NCBI GenBank assembly: GCA_008711295.1
Contig: VUYV01000331.1
Coordinates: 1,328-65,327, forward strand
Reading direction: 5' to 3'
Length of the DNA stretch: 64,000 bases
DNA from: Anarhynchus alexandrinus
Taxonomy: Eukaryota; Chordata; Aves; Charadriiformes; Charadriidae
In this document: in pieces, positions 1 to 13,229 of the stretch
Position numbering within the stretch: position 1 is the stretch's first letter
Layout: each line of letters starts with the position of its first letter
Notes under the pieces: model-generated
What the model was told of the DNA's origin: nothing
The model's input: the letters and a program-made list of their open reading frames with translations, nothing else
The model's database searches: none
Program-made: the position numbers and the translations under genes

Positions 1-3000
1 GCCACCGGCTGTCCCCGTGCTGTCCTTGTCCCCCTCCAGCTCTCTCCCCTCCCGCTGCTCAGGGACCTTCCCTGCCCTCGCCCTGGGGGGCTGGTGTCGG
101 TAGGAGTTCTCCCGGGAGGGGTGGAGGGGGAGGTCGGGTCTCCCCGGCAGTGCTGGGGTCCGGTTGGCTTTCGAGGGCTGAAAAACGAAGGGGGGAGCAC
201 AGGGCAAGGGCAGGCCCTGCCAGCCCGGGTCAGTGGCTCTGCTGGAAACCCACAGTTCTCTGCTGTTGGCTTCTCTTCTCCCGAAAATTCACTGTCCGGA
301 GGATGTCCGAGGGCTGTGAGTAGGCAGAGGGGCCGCTGCTTGGTGCCCAGGCGGGTCTCCCCCCTTCCAGTGCTTCGTTTGGGAGAAGGAAGGGCCAAAT
401 TTTGTTTACTTGCACTGTGACGGAGTCCTGGTTGTCAGCTGGAACGGGGAGCGTTTTGGGCTGGGGGCACAGGGAGGCGTTTTGGCGAGAGGCAGTTCCC
501 TGTCGAGTTGTTGATATCCCAGGTAGGTGAGAGGGAGGATAGAGCAGCACAGAGAAGACGCCGGTTCCCTGTTACTCTGCACCAGGGTCTCTATCGCTGC
601 CCGGTGCCAGCAGAGCAATCAGGGGTCTGTGAGTTTTACAGGGCGGCTTTCAGCTCCTGGCAAGGCTGCTTAGAAAACTTAACAGCTACTGATGCTTCTA
701 TATATTTAGGAGAAGTTGTATCTATGTGTAAATCTTGTATCCCCTTTTTAAGTTAATGCTTTAACTTCCCTAGCTTTTAACAACAGTGGCAATGTGGTCA
801 TTGGCAGACCAATGTGACTTTATTAAGTAGATTCACAACTGAATTTAGCTTTTTTTAAAACTTCCAAAGGAAATCCTGTCTTCTGAACAATGAAGATCTT
901 AGACCCCGGCTAACTCTTAGACACGGAAACTCTTTGTGAATCCTTCCTCGCTCTTCTCAAACAGATGTTGAAGTTTTTTAGAAGGATCTTCTCTATTCAC
1001 ACACGGTGCCTGCGTGAGAACAGAGAAAGCTCCCAACGATCTTGTGAGTATGAACTCAGCTGTGGATTTTACTCCAAGCTTTTGTTTACAGCTGTGTTAA
1101 GCAGCTGGCTGCGGGTTTCAGTCTAGTCTGTTGCTTGTGCCAGAGAAGCGGCTGGATCGAGGAGCTGTGTCTCGTATGTGCTCCTGAGGAACTCTTCAGG
1201 CGTGTGATCCCGTGGTCGCAGAAATGCGAGCCGTGATGGGGAGGGGGCGAGCTCAGTGTTCGGGGTCAGAGGTGTCTCTGACGCCTGATGCAGCTGGGGG
1301 TTTGTGCAATGTCAGGCAAGTGGTTTAATCTCTGAGCCTGCAAGACTTTTTCTGTAGAGCTGAGATAATGCTCTTCCCTATGTCAAAGATGCTTTGAAAT
1401 TTCAGAATATTATATATTGTTATATAAACGATGGTTACTGTGCAATGCATACATTAGATCTCTTGGTGAGGCCTCAGTGTTAAAAGAAACATCCCAGTAA
1501 GCAGTTCTGTGTTTACGCAGCTCAAATGTTTTTGGTTGTTTGTTTTTAAATTTTGAACTGCATTAGTAAAATGATGAAGCTAAGGGAAAAAACCCTGTTG
1601 TTCTGAAGAGAAAGCAATCAAAACTCTCCACTGATGCTGAGTCTAGGGAGCTCTGCCTGCTCAGCACTGAAATTGGACCATCTGGGGCTATTGTCCAGGA
1701 ATGTGCAGAGGGAGCTCCTGGGACATGCGCTACTTACGGATCTTTATAAGCTAATGGAGCCAAAATATTCTTGGAAAGCAGTGGTGTGCTGTAATTGGCG
1801 GGTTCTCAGTCTGCCTGTTTCTTTGTGGGGGCAACATTACTGTTTGTTAAAAACAAAAAAAAAAGAAAAAAAAAAAGGAAAAATGCTCTTACAAGGTGGG
1901 ACAGATTTATTTATTCATGCTTGAGGTGCCCTATAGAAAGTATATAGTAGAGCAGCAGGCACAGTCCAAAACCACTTAAGCTATGGCTGGGCTTTCACTG
2001 CTTATTAATTAGCTTAATTAGTATTTAAAAGGATCTCTTGGAGGTGAAAGCGGTGTTAGCCAAGAAGCTTAGAAACCATGGACAATTTAGGGGCCCGCCG
2101 TAGTCTGGGATAAAAGCAGCAGCAATAGAAGTGGAGAGTGACAGCCTTATCCTGACATTCCTCGCCATTGCCCGGTGCCGAGCTTTCCTCATAATAAGGA
2201 GATTTAATGTGCCAAACTCTGCGTGTGGGATCTGTGGAGATAAAGTGTGACATAGTACCCTGGAAAAACAGTTTACTCCTGTGTGCAGACCTGGGGCAGT
2301 TGCGTTAGTAGAGTGGCAATGAGAAAAACAGTCGAGCAGATAGTCTGCTGTGGGGTTTCTGCAGTAGGGCTTTGTAAAGGTTTTGCTCCCAGGAGGCATG
2401 ATTTGAGACTGACTTGTTGTCAAGATCTTTTCTGTAATCCAGATGAAGACATCGGTTTTCTTAGGGAAGTCTTTAACATAACACAGTCTTAGCATGACTA
2501 GCAAAAATCATCAGTGTTAGTAACGCTGTCATTGCTAAATCCTCTAAATTTAAATAACATTGAATAATCTGGACTCTGAATTGGCAGCTTGCATAATGAT
2601 TGATTGCTTGTCATCTCCTCCTTGGCACAGTGTGTTTTGAAACGGATAAGTGCTGTCAGGGCCCAGCTTAATCTTAAGGAATGCAAAACAAAGGGGAAGT
2701 TGTTTAAAAGAAGATACTTTCCCTTTGGAGCCTGTCAGCTGGCTCCACCTACGGCTGGGGTGCTCATTTATTGCTCTGGAGCAGCGGCTCTGGAGCCTGA
2801 CTCTTCTTCCAGCTGCCTTGAGGAAACCTATTCTGAAGGTTACAGGGATTTTGACGTCTTAAAAATAGTCCTTTTAAAACATCTATCTTCTGATTCAAGC
2901 GTCTACCGAAAGGAAGCAGCAAAACTAGAGTAGTCAGAGAACCCTGAAACACTGGATTCCCTCTCTATGTGACAAGTGAGAACAGCGTGAGTCCTAATGC

Positions 3001-3138
3001 AAAATATTTCTGTAAATAATTGAAATGTTGAATTTGAGAATCACTGAATTTGAATGTTAGGTCCTTCTCTGTTGATCAACAGCTCGCTCAGGTGAAACTG
3101 ATGACGAATGCTTGACCTGAGACCTTCTTGTTCTCCAG
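1..3138. other. 5' flank / upstream intron of KDF1, no coding gene seen
   Basis: No open frame here looks protein-coding. The first ~650 bases are GC-rich, the remainder is AT-richer with an A-rich tract near 1851-1880. KDF1 orthologues carry a non-coding first exon, so that exon and the promoter may lie here or further left, but I cannot place them. A polypyrimidine tract followed by an AG ending at 3138 is a plausible acceptor for the KDF1 coding exon. Confidence 0.5.
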
Positions 3139-3156
3139 GTGCCTGAGCGGTGAGCC

Positions 3157-6034
3157 ATGCTGGGCCGGAAAACAGGACTCCCCCACGACCTGAACAGCCA
3201 TCGCCAGCTGAACCAGTCCTACCAGGAGGCTGTGCCCCTGCGGACCAGACCATCCAAGGAGACGGATGTCAGTTTGGAGGTGTTCAGCGGCTCTACGCCT
3301 GAAATCAAACAGAGCCGCACCAGAGCCCAGCAGATGCGGGATAGGAAAGGTCGCAAAGCTGACCTCAAAGACTCTAACGGGAGAGAGGCAGAAACAATCA
3401 CCTTTATTTCTGGTACAGCAGAGGCTCCCCCAGACCAGAGCTTCTGCTGTTCTTCTCTGTCTCAGGCCTGGAACACATACAAGGCTGTTTTCTGTTGTAT
3501 AGTGACCTGTGGGGGCTGCTTTCAGGACTGCAGTGTCTGTATCCCCTATGCGGGGCCCGCTGAGACCTCCACTGATGACGGAAAGAACGGAGATTATAAC
3601 GGGCGACTGCCAAACAGCCCCGCCAACGTCTCTCCCACTGAGAAGAATGGGAACCAGATCAAAAAGTCCAGCATGGGTAGCAGTTTCAGTTACCCAGATG
3701 TGAAACTGAAGGGCATTCCTGTCTATCAAAACAGGAGCCCCAGCCACCACCTGGAATCGGATTCATGCTGCAAAGAGCTGCTGCCAGAGAAGCCCTTCAG
3801 GAACAGCATAGAAAAGCCACCGCTCCCCAGCAGTCACCGGAGTTCGGAGGAGTATTATTCCTTCCACGAGTCCGACTTGGACATCAGTGAGCTGAACGGC
3901 TCCATGTCCAGCAGGGAGATCGACGTCCTGATCTTCAAGAAACTGACGGAGCTCTTCAGCGTCCACCAGATCGATGAGCTGGCTAAGTGCACATCAGACA
4001 CTGTCTTCCTGGAGAAGACCAACAAGATCTCAGACCTCATCAATAGCATAACTCAGGACTACAACCTGGACGAGCAGGATGCTGAATGCAGGCTGGTCCG
4101 AGGCATCATACGCATCAGCACCCGGAAAAGCAGGGTCCGGCCCCATATTTCTATCCCAGCCAGCCAGAGCCACGAGGAGAAGTCCAGCAGAGGCAACGCA
4201 CCAGACAGCGGTAATGAAACGATGCTAGAGTCCATGGTCATCAGCCAAGACGGTATGTGCAGGTTCCTTGGTGTTACTGCTTCAATACGAGAGGGTTATT
4301 CTATCAAAGCCTATGCTTTGGGTAAAGCCTTGCTCCATGTGGCAATGGAGCAGGGTTGAAAGCTGATGTCTGTCTTCAGACTGGGCTTGTTTCCCTGGGA
4401 TGTGTGAATGGAGGTCCTTATGGAGACCTCTGCTGCTCACCGGTCACTGCGTTGTGGCTTTCTTGATAAGAATCTTTCACTGTCAGTGAACTTTGTGCTG
4501 AGCAATATAAGGGCTTATTCTGCTGCTACTGCAATGATTCTGGCTTTCCTCCGCACCTCTAAGCTAGGCAGAAAGACCGTGAGTCAAACTTAACTGGTAT
4601 GACCAGACGAGCTGGCTTGTGCCAGAGGATGTCCAGTTACTAAGCTGTCTCTCTCTGTGTTCTACCAGCGCTCTTTGCTAATGCCACCCTTAGACTACTG
4701 TGACAGAGTGCCTCCTTGGAGCTGAGACTTCCTCTGTGCAGTGGGGTGAGGAGCAGCCGGTAAATATCCCTGCAAAGAGAGAGGAGGGAAGGGCTGCTGC
4801 CACAGCGTAAATGCCTCATGGCTGTCTCAGGGATACTTTCCTCCTTGTCTGGAGCAGCCTGAAGTGACTGACCTCCAGAACAGGTTCTAAGAGAGGTTGT
4901 TGTTGAAAGACCTTGAAAAGCTAAGTATGCGGGGCAAGGAGAAATCCATGGAGGAAACCGGGTGGCTGTTGTGCTTTCCAGTTTAGCAGCAAAGCTGCTG
5001 TTGCTTCCTGGTATTTAGGGACTAATAAAGCTCAGATTACCAAAACAATGGTGGAAGCAATCTGAAGAATCAGACTCTACCTCTCCTGTTACCCGAGGGT
5101 GGTGCCTTGTGAAGGAGAGCCCTGTTCGTTCCCTGACAGGGATCTTTACTCTTGAGTCATAGCTGCCCATCCTTTCCTGTCTCAGGCCCTCTTGGTTTTC
5201 GTTCCAGATTTGGCCGTGCAAATATCAGAAGAAACACCAGCAGATGTGATAGCCAGGAATATGAGGCGGCACAGCAGCGCAGGTAACGTACCTGGCCAGG
5301 GCTCTTAGCTGCAGCAGCATCGCAGGAGTGAGGGGAATGCTCAGAACTTCCCGTATTACGTATACCTTCAGTTTTCACCGTATGCAAAGGCTGAGCTGAC
5401 ACCTGCCCCTCAGGTTACCGTAAGGGGCATAGTTCTCTCGAGCTTTGGGAGCACAGGGAGCTCAGAATACTGTCTGGGTTGGTGGGTGCTTCCGAAAAAA
5501 GGGTAAAACCCAAGTTTGGGGTGTTCTCTATCCACGCACAGTACTTGGCTTTCAATCTCTGGGTATCCTGACAAAGTTTGGGGCTGTATTTGGGGTGTGA
5601 CCAGCTGAGGTCACAGCTGGGTTACACTGGGAACAAAAGGAACTGTGCAAAAGGGAAGCAGGGGAGAGCGACAGGCTGTCCCCTGAGCTCTGATCCCCGC
5701 AGCATGCATGCTCCGCTCCAAAGAGCAGCCCAGGGCTAAAAGACAAGTTTTCTCCTGCGTAATAACAGATCTGTCCTAGAAGATGGTTACAATACAGGCA
5801 GGGTTGTTCCCTGCCTGTGGGCTTTGTGTGGCTTTCTCCTCCCTCATGATACACAAAGCCTTTTGTGGCAGCTGCTTGCCTCACTGCCAGGCACTCGGCT
5901 GCTATAGTTCACCTTGGCTAATGTCACCGTCTCTTCTCTTTCCTCTCCAAGGCTCTCCAACAAGCAGAGATTCCTCTTTTCAAGACACAGAGACTGACTC
6001 ATCTGGGGCACCTCTGCTTCAGGTGTATTGTTAA
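3157..6034 (+). CDS. KDF1: keratinocyte differentiation factor 1 (KDF1), complete coding region
   Basis: Three coding exons, 3157-4252, 5208-5282 and 5952-6034, join in frame to 417 residues (the human protein is about 398). The large first exon ends at a GTATGT donor. The second begins after a pyrimidine-rich tract ending CCAG and encodes DLAVQISEETPADVIARNMR. The third ends the protein with DTETDSSGAPLLQVYC. Visible features: a basic N-terminal third; a cysteine-rich segment at residues 97-128 (Cys97, 98, 113, 114, 118, 121, 125, 128), possibly membrane-apposed or acylated; a Ser/Pro-rich middle; and a conserved C-terminal half. KDF1 (C1orf172) restrains proliferation and promotes differentiation of epidermal progenitors; in mammals it is reported to stabilise IKK-alpha. 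The ATG is the first in the exon, 18 nt after the acceptor, so a non-coding exon upstream is expected. It is convergent with NUDC, as in human. Identification rests on similarity plus synteny. Confidence 0.93.
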
Positions 6035-9000
6035 GGAAAAGGACCCAAGCAGCAGGCAAGCGTTTCGAGGCTTTGCTGCAATCACGTTTCTCCTCTTTCA
6101 ATACGGAGTGTGCCATGCCACATTTTCCCCCTCCCCAGTCTGCCCTCATCCTTTGTTGAAGCCAAATTTCTCCTGCTGTCTGAATTTCACTGGATTTTTT
6201 TTTTTTTTGGACAATATAGAACATCAAGGAAGTGAACTGTGGAGCTGATGAACTTGGGAGGTGGAATGTGTGCCCAGGGAGGAGAAGATGGACGAGGAAG
6301 TATCAGATACCTTGTGCCTCTATGATTTCCACAGTTCACATGTAGCTTCAACAACCTCGGTGGCCCGGCCCTTTCCCTGTTTTGAGGATCTGTTGTACAG
6401 TTGTTGCTTTCTGGCATTGCATAAGTTAACTTGGGTGGGGAATAACTGGATGGTGTCTCTGTGTTTGTGCCGATGCTGAGGTGAAGGCCAAGCACCTGCT
6501 CTCTAGGGGCCCAAATCTCTGTTTCAAGTGGCGGGGTTGGTCCCAAAAACCTAAGTCCTCTATCCATGGTGTTTGCAGTAGTCAGATCTGCCTTCCTGCT
6601 GCCCCTTAGTGGTGTCCTCTCCTGCTGCGTTGTAAGGAGAAGGTTCAGGTAATGTGGTTCGTTTAAGCTTTGGCCTCTTGGCGTGTCTCCGAGATACTGC
6701 TAATTGCAGAGGGGTGGGATGTCTGGACAGCTGCGCCACCCTCATCACCGCAGCAGACCGTGGGGAGCAGCTTTGCACTCACTGCCAGTCTGATGTGAGC
6801 TGCAGGGGTGAGGTGTTACCGATTGCCCGCGATGACCTGTGACTTGATGCCAGTCAGCTCTTCCTCCCTCATCTGCCAAACCCTCTGCGTTTCCCTGTCA
6901 CGCTGACTGCCAGGGCGAGCCTTGAACTCGGGTTATGCCAGGTGAAGGAAATAGCCGGTTCATTTTTAGCTTTTTGCAATTAAAAATGGAGCTGGTTGAC
7001 TATCCTGCTAGAAACTCCCTTAAAAGTGCCTTGCTTTGAAAGGAAAGCCTCCCCTGAGAGTGCCAGCGGAGGGTCTGCTTGGTCCTGCCTTTCCCCTGCG
7101 GGCACACGGCGCCTTCTCCTTCCCTTTGCTCCTCTCTAACAGCCAGTCGCCGAAGCGGGAGATGCGGTGTCGCTACCCCGAGGGCACGGCGCCAGGCGAC
7201 CTTGAGGGCTGCGGCATTGCAGCAGGAGGAAGCTGTGTCTTACTGGTGTTGCCACTTGGTTGTTTATCATAAAGTAAACACGTGAAGCCATGGGACTTGT
7301 TTATACGTTCAGGTGCCCTTGGACATGAATAGAAAACGCTTAGTTGGATTTACCAGCCGTAGAATAAACACACCCACTGCTTTTTAGGGGAGAGGGAAAC
7401 CAAAATAGGCCCCGTGCTTTGGTGTGGACCATGTTTTTGTGCCTTAATTGGACTGAAATGTGCCTTAATTGAACTGAAATGTGCCTTTATTTCATAGCCC
7501 GTGATTACTCTTCAAAAGGTTGGGTAGGGGGGAAAGGATTTAATTCCTCACATGAGCAGTCAGGCTTACTTAACCAGCCAAAGCCCTTTGAAATGTACGG
7601 TTCAAGCCCCTGTTAGAGCCTGTTTTTGTAAACCGCTTGCGTTTCAGAGCATGCTTTCATAAATCACGGACATTACCGAGACCACACCTTGAGACGCTGA
7701 CGGAGAGCGATTTGGAAAATAAAGGGGAGAGACTGAGACTTGGATTTGGCTTCCCCTCCTCGCTTTGTTTTTAAAGCTGTCGGTTTGTGAAAAATCCCGT
7801 TTATGCAAGGAAGAGACTCGAAGCAAGGCCAGCCCGGGACTCCCAGAGGAGCCATGTTTGGTTCACCTCCTTCTGAATGCCACCTGTACTGATGGACCCG
7901 TTTGGCTTCCTGCTTCTGAATGGATTTGTACATACGTATTTGGACAAGTTTACTTAAACCTGTGCACTGAGGCGCCGGCACGGGTCACGCTGACACGTTG
8001 CTCTGTGGTCTGCGCGCTGGAGCTTTGGAGACGAGGGGCGAAGGAGCTGCCGATTGCTATTACAGATGCAATAGGACATTTTTTTTTTAATGTTTAGTCT
8101 GTGGACGAAGAATGAATGTGTATGGATTAAGCTTGCAAAAACCAAAAACAAAACCAAACCCCAAAAACTCACTAAGAGGAAGACCGTCAACTCGATGGTC
8201 CCTTAAGCTGGTGCACCTGTGGTGTCTTACGGGATTCTTTTGCACTCCTTGGCCTTCAATGTCTGATTCGGTCTTTTTTTTTTTTTATAAAGCAAAAGAT
8301 GTGCTCTTTACCTGTGCTGTGTCTTTTACCTTCCTGCTTGCATCAGTTCGGGGAGAGCATCCCTCAGCGGAGGGAAGCTGGGCCAGGCAGGAGGGTTTGC
8401 GTGGGGGGGCGTTGCTGATCCCTGCTTTCCCAGGGATATTTTTGGCTATTTGGCAGCACTTGCCCATGCACGGGGGGGATTGTTCAGCGGGCTGAATGCC
8501 GGGCTGGTGTGGGGGATAAAGGTGGGTGCAAATAAAGGAGCCTCTGGGGAAGTGTCTGTTTGCATGCAGGGAAACCTGGACCTTCCCGGAGGGGTGATGC
8601 TGGAACTGAGCTCTGGAAAAACTGAGCCTTGTGGGGAGAGAATTTCCATCTCGTTCCCTGCGGTGTAGACAGCTGTTGCTAGAAAATGTGCAAGAATTGC
8701 TCCGGAGCGGCTGCTGTCCCCGATGGCGGGACAGGATCCGCTTGGGGAGGGAGGCTGGTACAGTCTCTGACCCTGTGACTTGAAGGACCAGTTTTGCACT
8801 TTGTAATCTCACTACAAAAACTCACCCGATAACCTGCAGAGCTCCATTCCCTGCCGCTGACCTTCCCTCGCCCCCCCTGGGCAGAGGATGGCAGGGAGGG
8901 GGTCGTGGGTGGGTTTTCCCCCCTGGTGCACAGGGTGTATAGTGTGAATGATTGGCACTGATGCCTTCTTTTTTTTTTTTTTCCCTTAAGTTTGGTCTGT

Positions 9001-9200
9001 TAAGGACTTGTGATTCTTGCCTAGTCCGTGCAGACAGGCAGAAGACTGACCCCGGCCTTGAGTCCTTCTGCACGCGGTCCCCTGCCTGTTCTGTCCCGAT
9101 TTTGCTAAACGAAGTTCAACCTGGCCGGCCACCCTTCGGCAGCAGGCGGAGCCCACGGCAGCTGAGTGAGAAACGTGTTTCCTGGAAGGATTTTAAAGCC
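6035..9200 (+). other. KDF1 3' UTR and downstream flank
   Basis: No coding gene is visible. AATAAA hexamers on the + strand at 7363-7368 and 7718-7723 are candidate KDF1 poly(A) signals, but I cannot decide which is used. The segment holds T-tracts near 6196, 8276 and 8965 and a 21-nt tandem duplication at 7439-7480. Confidence 0.4.
7439..7480 (+). repeat. 21-nt tandem duplication
   Basis: The unit starting GTGCCTTAATT occurs at 7439-7459 and again at 7460-7480 with one mismatch, followed by a partial third copy. It is a simple short duplication with no evident function. Confidence 0.7.
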
Positions 9201-11510
9201 GTGAACAGGTAAATGCTCCGTTCTCTCTGCTGGGAAGGGTCTCCAGAGGAGATGGTTTTGTGTCCGGAGCCCTCGAACCAGTTGGTTGGGAGCCCGGGAA
9301 ATGGAGCGAAGGCTGCCGGCAAGCAGCGTGCTGGCCACCCTCCAGCAGCCTGTGCGGGGACGTGGCTGTGTCACTGCCGTCTCCGCTGTCCCCACCTGCT
9401 CCTAAGCTGCCCTGCTAGTTCCCCCTGCAAGTCTGGGCCACATCTTTTCTGCGCTCTGCCTGCCTGCCCTTCCTCTCTACATTTCTCCAGTGCTTTTCCT
9501 GGACGAGGTTAGTCTTTCCCCAACACTCGTTCAAGCAGCCGGAGTGACCGAGCGGCTGTAACGTGCTGTGTTGCAGATTCTGCTGCTCTCGGGCACGTTG
9601 AATCCCTGGGGAGAGGCTGTTTCTGGAGGATTCGGGTCCGATCGCCGCTCGGTGCGGCTCTGTCTGCTGCATGCACAGCATGGGAGCTTGTCCCCTGCTC
9701 CAAAGCACTGTTTCCTCGCCAACTGGCTGCTTCAAAACTCCTCCTGCAAGATCATTGCAATTCCTGGAAATATTTGAAAACTTTACATTTAAAACTATGG
9801 TCCCGCAGTGGATCTGTCTCTGCCATCAGTCCTGTGTTCAGCAACTCTCCTGCTTTTGAGTTTGCTGCACGGATGACGGGTTTCCTCGCTCGCAGGCACG
9901 CGTGGAACGAACCCACAGGGCTTTTTTTGTCTGCTGAGGGTCATATTTGCTGCCGATGAAGCCGTCTTGGCTGGTGCTGTAGTGGTTTTTGCTCTGAGCA
10001 TTACTGTTGAGTGTTCTGCTGAGTGATCTGGCAGAAAGGATTGGTTGTCCAAGTGGAGATCTTAGAAACACGAGAGCCCTTTACCTGGGCGCGTGTGTGT
10101 AAACACGCTCTGTTCGCGCGGGCGCTTCCCTTTGGGAGCCTGACTCAGCACCTTTCCTTTCCTTGAAGACACTGTTTGATTTTATTGGGCTCGGTTTTGC
10201 CAGGAGACTCTGCGGGGACTCGCGCGGTGCGTGGCTCCTCGCCCTGCTGCAAGAGTGCTGCTCTTTAGTCCAGTGACCTCAGTAGGACGGGACGTACCAC
10301 ACAGCCCGAGCCACCCCCCCCGCCTGTGGTTCCTCGGGTTCGGGTTAAGGGGAGATCAGTACCTCTGCTGGGAACGGATGCGTGAGGCTCTGAGCGTTAA
10401 AGAAATTCATCTTCCCTGAACGAAACGGTTTATTTCAGTGGGGTTTAGAAGTTAGAAAGTGGATGGACTGACCCTCATTCTTTACAGCCTGGTCCTCACC
10501 AACAGAGGAGCTGCGGCGTCTCCTCAAAGTAAGCGGTAATGTTAAATACCCACTGCCTCCGTTTCCCGCTTTAGGGTTTTGCTGTTTCATTGCTCTTTCC
10601 AAAGCCGTCCCGCAGTCTGGGCCGCTTCCCAAATGGGCTGAGCTGCGACATTCATTAATAAAAGCCAAGCCAAGAGCTGCTGTTAGGGGGGAAAGAAAAA
10701 AAGAAAGGCTGGGGGCAACTTTTAGCATATGGAAAACTCTGCAGAGCCCATGTGCCTTCAAGGTTTTGCTTTTAAAGGATGTGAGAAGGGGCCCAACAGT
10801 GAGGGAGCCATGGCCGGGCGGGTGGAGGAGCTCCAGGCTGCGTTGGCAGAGGCTCCGGCGGGTGGCAGCACCGAAACGGCTTCTCCAGGTGACTTGACAC
10901 GGGCGTGGAAGGACAAAGGGACCTTCATCGCCTGCCACCCTCCAGCACGGCCCTCCCCGGTCTGCTGGGGCTTGGGCAGGGAAACATCTGCTGGGAGTCA
11001 CAGGGATGTACTGGTAGGGTTCGGTTCCCGATGTCCCTCGTGGTGCCCAGCGTTTCCCTGCGGTGGTCGCAAGGACGAGGCCACGGTCCGTGGTCTGCAG
11101 TAACTCGGACTGAGGTGGGGGTTCACATAGTTTAAGCCACTTCTGCAGCTGCTCGGACGGGAGCTGCCCTGCCCTGGTGTGGTTTATTCCAGGGGAAACT
11201 GCCTTTTGGAAGCAAAAGGGTGCTTCTGATTCACCTTGGCCTGGGGAAAGTCAGTGGCAGCTGGGTGTTTGCAGAGGACAAGGCCGTCGGGAGAAACACC
11301 TTCTGTTCCGCTGGCCGGAAGGGTTGAAGTCCAGGGGTAGTGCTGGGATCAACCGCCGTTCACAAACACGGCCCCGGGCATTCACCTGCCGTGGGGTTCA
11401 GAGCTGTAGTTACGGCCCCGGTCTCCCAGGACTGTTTGCCTTTTCCCTTTACCTGCCTGAAAGGCAAAATGACACTCCTTCACCCCCCCAAAAAAAATCT
11501 CCCCCAGATA
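9201..11510. other. KDF1-NUDC intergenic DNA, nothing recognised
   Basis: GC-moderate intergenic sequence between the convergent KDF1 and NUDC genes. Several open frames exist on both strands but none shows recognisable domains, splice structure or consistent codon bias. Confidence 0.5.
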
Positions 11511-11511
11511 C

Positions 11512-11890
11512 TCGGTGTTCAGCCTGGAGAAGAGAAGGCTCCGGGGAGATCTTATTGCGGCCTTCCAGTCCCTGAAGGGGCTACAGGAGAGCTGGGGAAG
11601 GACTTTTTACTGGGGCATGGAGTGATAGGATGAGGGGGAATGGCTTTAAACTGGAAGAGGGCAGGTTTAGATTGAACATTAGGAAGAGGTTTTTCACTTT
11701 GAGGGTGGTGAGACACTGGCACAGGTTGCCCAGAGAGGTTGTTGAGGCCCCATCCCTGGAGGTGTTCAAGGCCAGGCTGGACGTGGCCTTGGGCAACCTG
11801 GGCTGGTGGGAGGTGTCCCTGCCTATGGCAGGGGGGTTGAAACTCGATGATCTTCAAGGTCCTTTCCAACCTAAACCATTCTATGATACT
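11512..11890 (+). mobile_element. 5'-truncated CR1 non-LTR retrotransposon, + strand
   Basis: The sequence runs from the CR1 ORF2 tail (GTTCAGCCTGGAGAAGAGAA) through the hallmark 3' end, where CTTTCCAACCT is followed by ATTCTATGAT. CR1 copies end in short ATTCTATG-like repeats rather than poly(A), which matches. The frame encodes the typical tail peptide [19 protein letters not shown]. It is inactive, being only about 380 bp long. Confidence 0.9.
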
Positions 11891-11960
11891 CTGGGGTTCC
11901 TGTCGCTGTCTTTTCTCTGTCTTCTCTGTTTTCTCTCTGCTGCTACCCAACCTGCCACCA

Positions 11961-12124
11961 GCAAGCGACGCCAAACAGCGCTAAGCCTAGTGCCACCCTG
12001 AACTGGAAGTCTCCAGAGTTTCAGAGTCGTGACTACCCCAACCACTGCCCCGGCTCACACAAGTGACGACCCTGCAGCAGCCGAGGAGGGACAGCCACCG
12101 AGATTTTGGTTTTGGTAACGCTGT
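11961..12124. repeat. 164-bp direct repeat, copy 1
   Basis: Unclassified sequence starting GCAAGCGACGCC and ending GTAACGCTGT. It recurs without indels 342 bp downstream, with about eight mismatches (roughly 95% identity). The second copy is bounded by single Ns and sits inside a CR1. I do not recognise the family. Confidence 0.8.
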
Positions 12125-12214
12125 GGTAGCTCTGCACTTAAAACAGGCAGCACAACGCTGTGTAACGGCGACGCGCTGGTCCTATGGCTGGCAGATCCAG
12201 CTGCCAGTCATCGG

Positions 12215-13224
12215 ACTGATGAAGGGGTAGAGTGTACCATCAGCAAGTTTGCTGATGACACAAAACTGGGAGGGGTGGCTGACACGCCAGAAGTCTGNGC
12301 CGGCAAGCGACGCCAACCAGCGCTAAGCCTAGTGCCACCCTGGACTGGAAGACTCCAGAGTTTCGGAGTCGTGACTACCCCGACCACTGCCCCGGCTCAC
12401 ACAAGCGACGACCCTGCAGCAGCCGAGGAGGGACAGCCACTGAGATTTTGGTTTCGGTAACGCTGTANAGGCAAGTGTGGGGTACTGCATTTGGGGAGGA
12501 ATAACCCCATGCACCAGTACAGGTTGGGGGCTGACCTGCTGGAGAGCAGCTCTGTGGAAAGGGACCTGGGAGTCCTGGGGGACAACAGGATGCCCACGAG
12601 CCAGCAATGTGCCCTGGTGGCCAAGAAGGCCAATGGCATCCTGGGGGGCATCAAGAAGAGTGTGGCCAGCAGGTGGAGGGAGGTCATCCACCCTCTCTGC
12701 TCTGCCCTGGGGAGGCCACATCGGGAGCACTGTGTCCAGTTCTGGGCTCCCCGGGTCAAGAAGGACAGGGAACTGCTGGAGAGGGTCCAGCAAAGGGCTA
12801 CAAAGACAATGAGGGGACTGGAGCATCTCTGTGATGAGGAAAGGCTGAGGCACTTGGGGCTTTTCAGTCTGGAGAAGAGAAGACTGAGGGGGGATCTTAT
12901 CAATGCTTATCAATCCTTCAAGGGAGGGTGCCAGGGGGATGGGAACAGCCTTTTTCCAGTGGTGCCCAGTGACAGGACAAGAGGGAACAGGCACAAACGT
13001 GACCATAGGAAGTTCCATCTCAACCTGAGGAGGGACTTCTCTCCTGTGCGGGTGGCAGAGCACTGGCACAGGCTGCCCAGAGAGGTGGGGGAGTCTCCCC
13101 CTCTGGAGCCATTCCAAACCCGCCTGGACGCCGTCCTGTGCCACTGCTGGAGGTGCCCCTGCTCTGGCAGGGGGTGGACTGGGGGAGCTCCAGGGGTCCC
13201 TTCCAACCCTGATGATTCTGTGAT
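12215..13224 (+). mobile_element. CR1 retrotransposon fragment, + strand, interrupted
   Basis: It begins in the reverse-transcriptase region with the encoded motif SKFADDTKLGG (the catalytic FADD box) and continues after an interruption with [17 protein letters not shown] and [18 protein letters not shown]. It ends in TTCCAACCCTGATGATTCTG, a CR1 3' terminus. About 110 bp of expected CR1 between the two parts is replaced by the block 12299-12467, which is flanked by single Ns. Confidence 0.9.
12303..12466. repeat. 164-bp direct repeat, copy 2, between two single Ns
   Basis: Near-identical to 11961-12124 at a constant 342-bp offset. Single Ns at 12298 and 12468 bracket it. The flanking sequence is CR1 that should be continuous, so this looks like a small misplaced contig rather than an insertion. 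Confidence 0.75.
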
Positions 13225-13229
13225 CAGGT

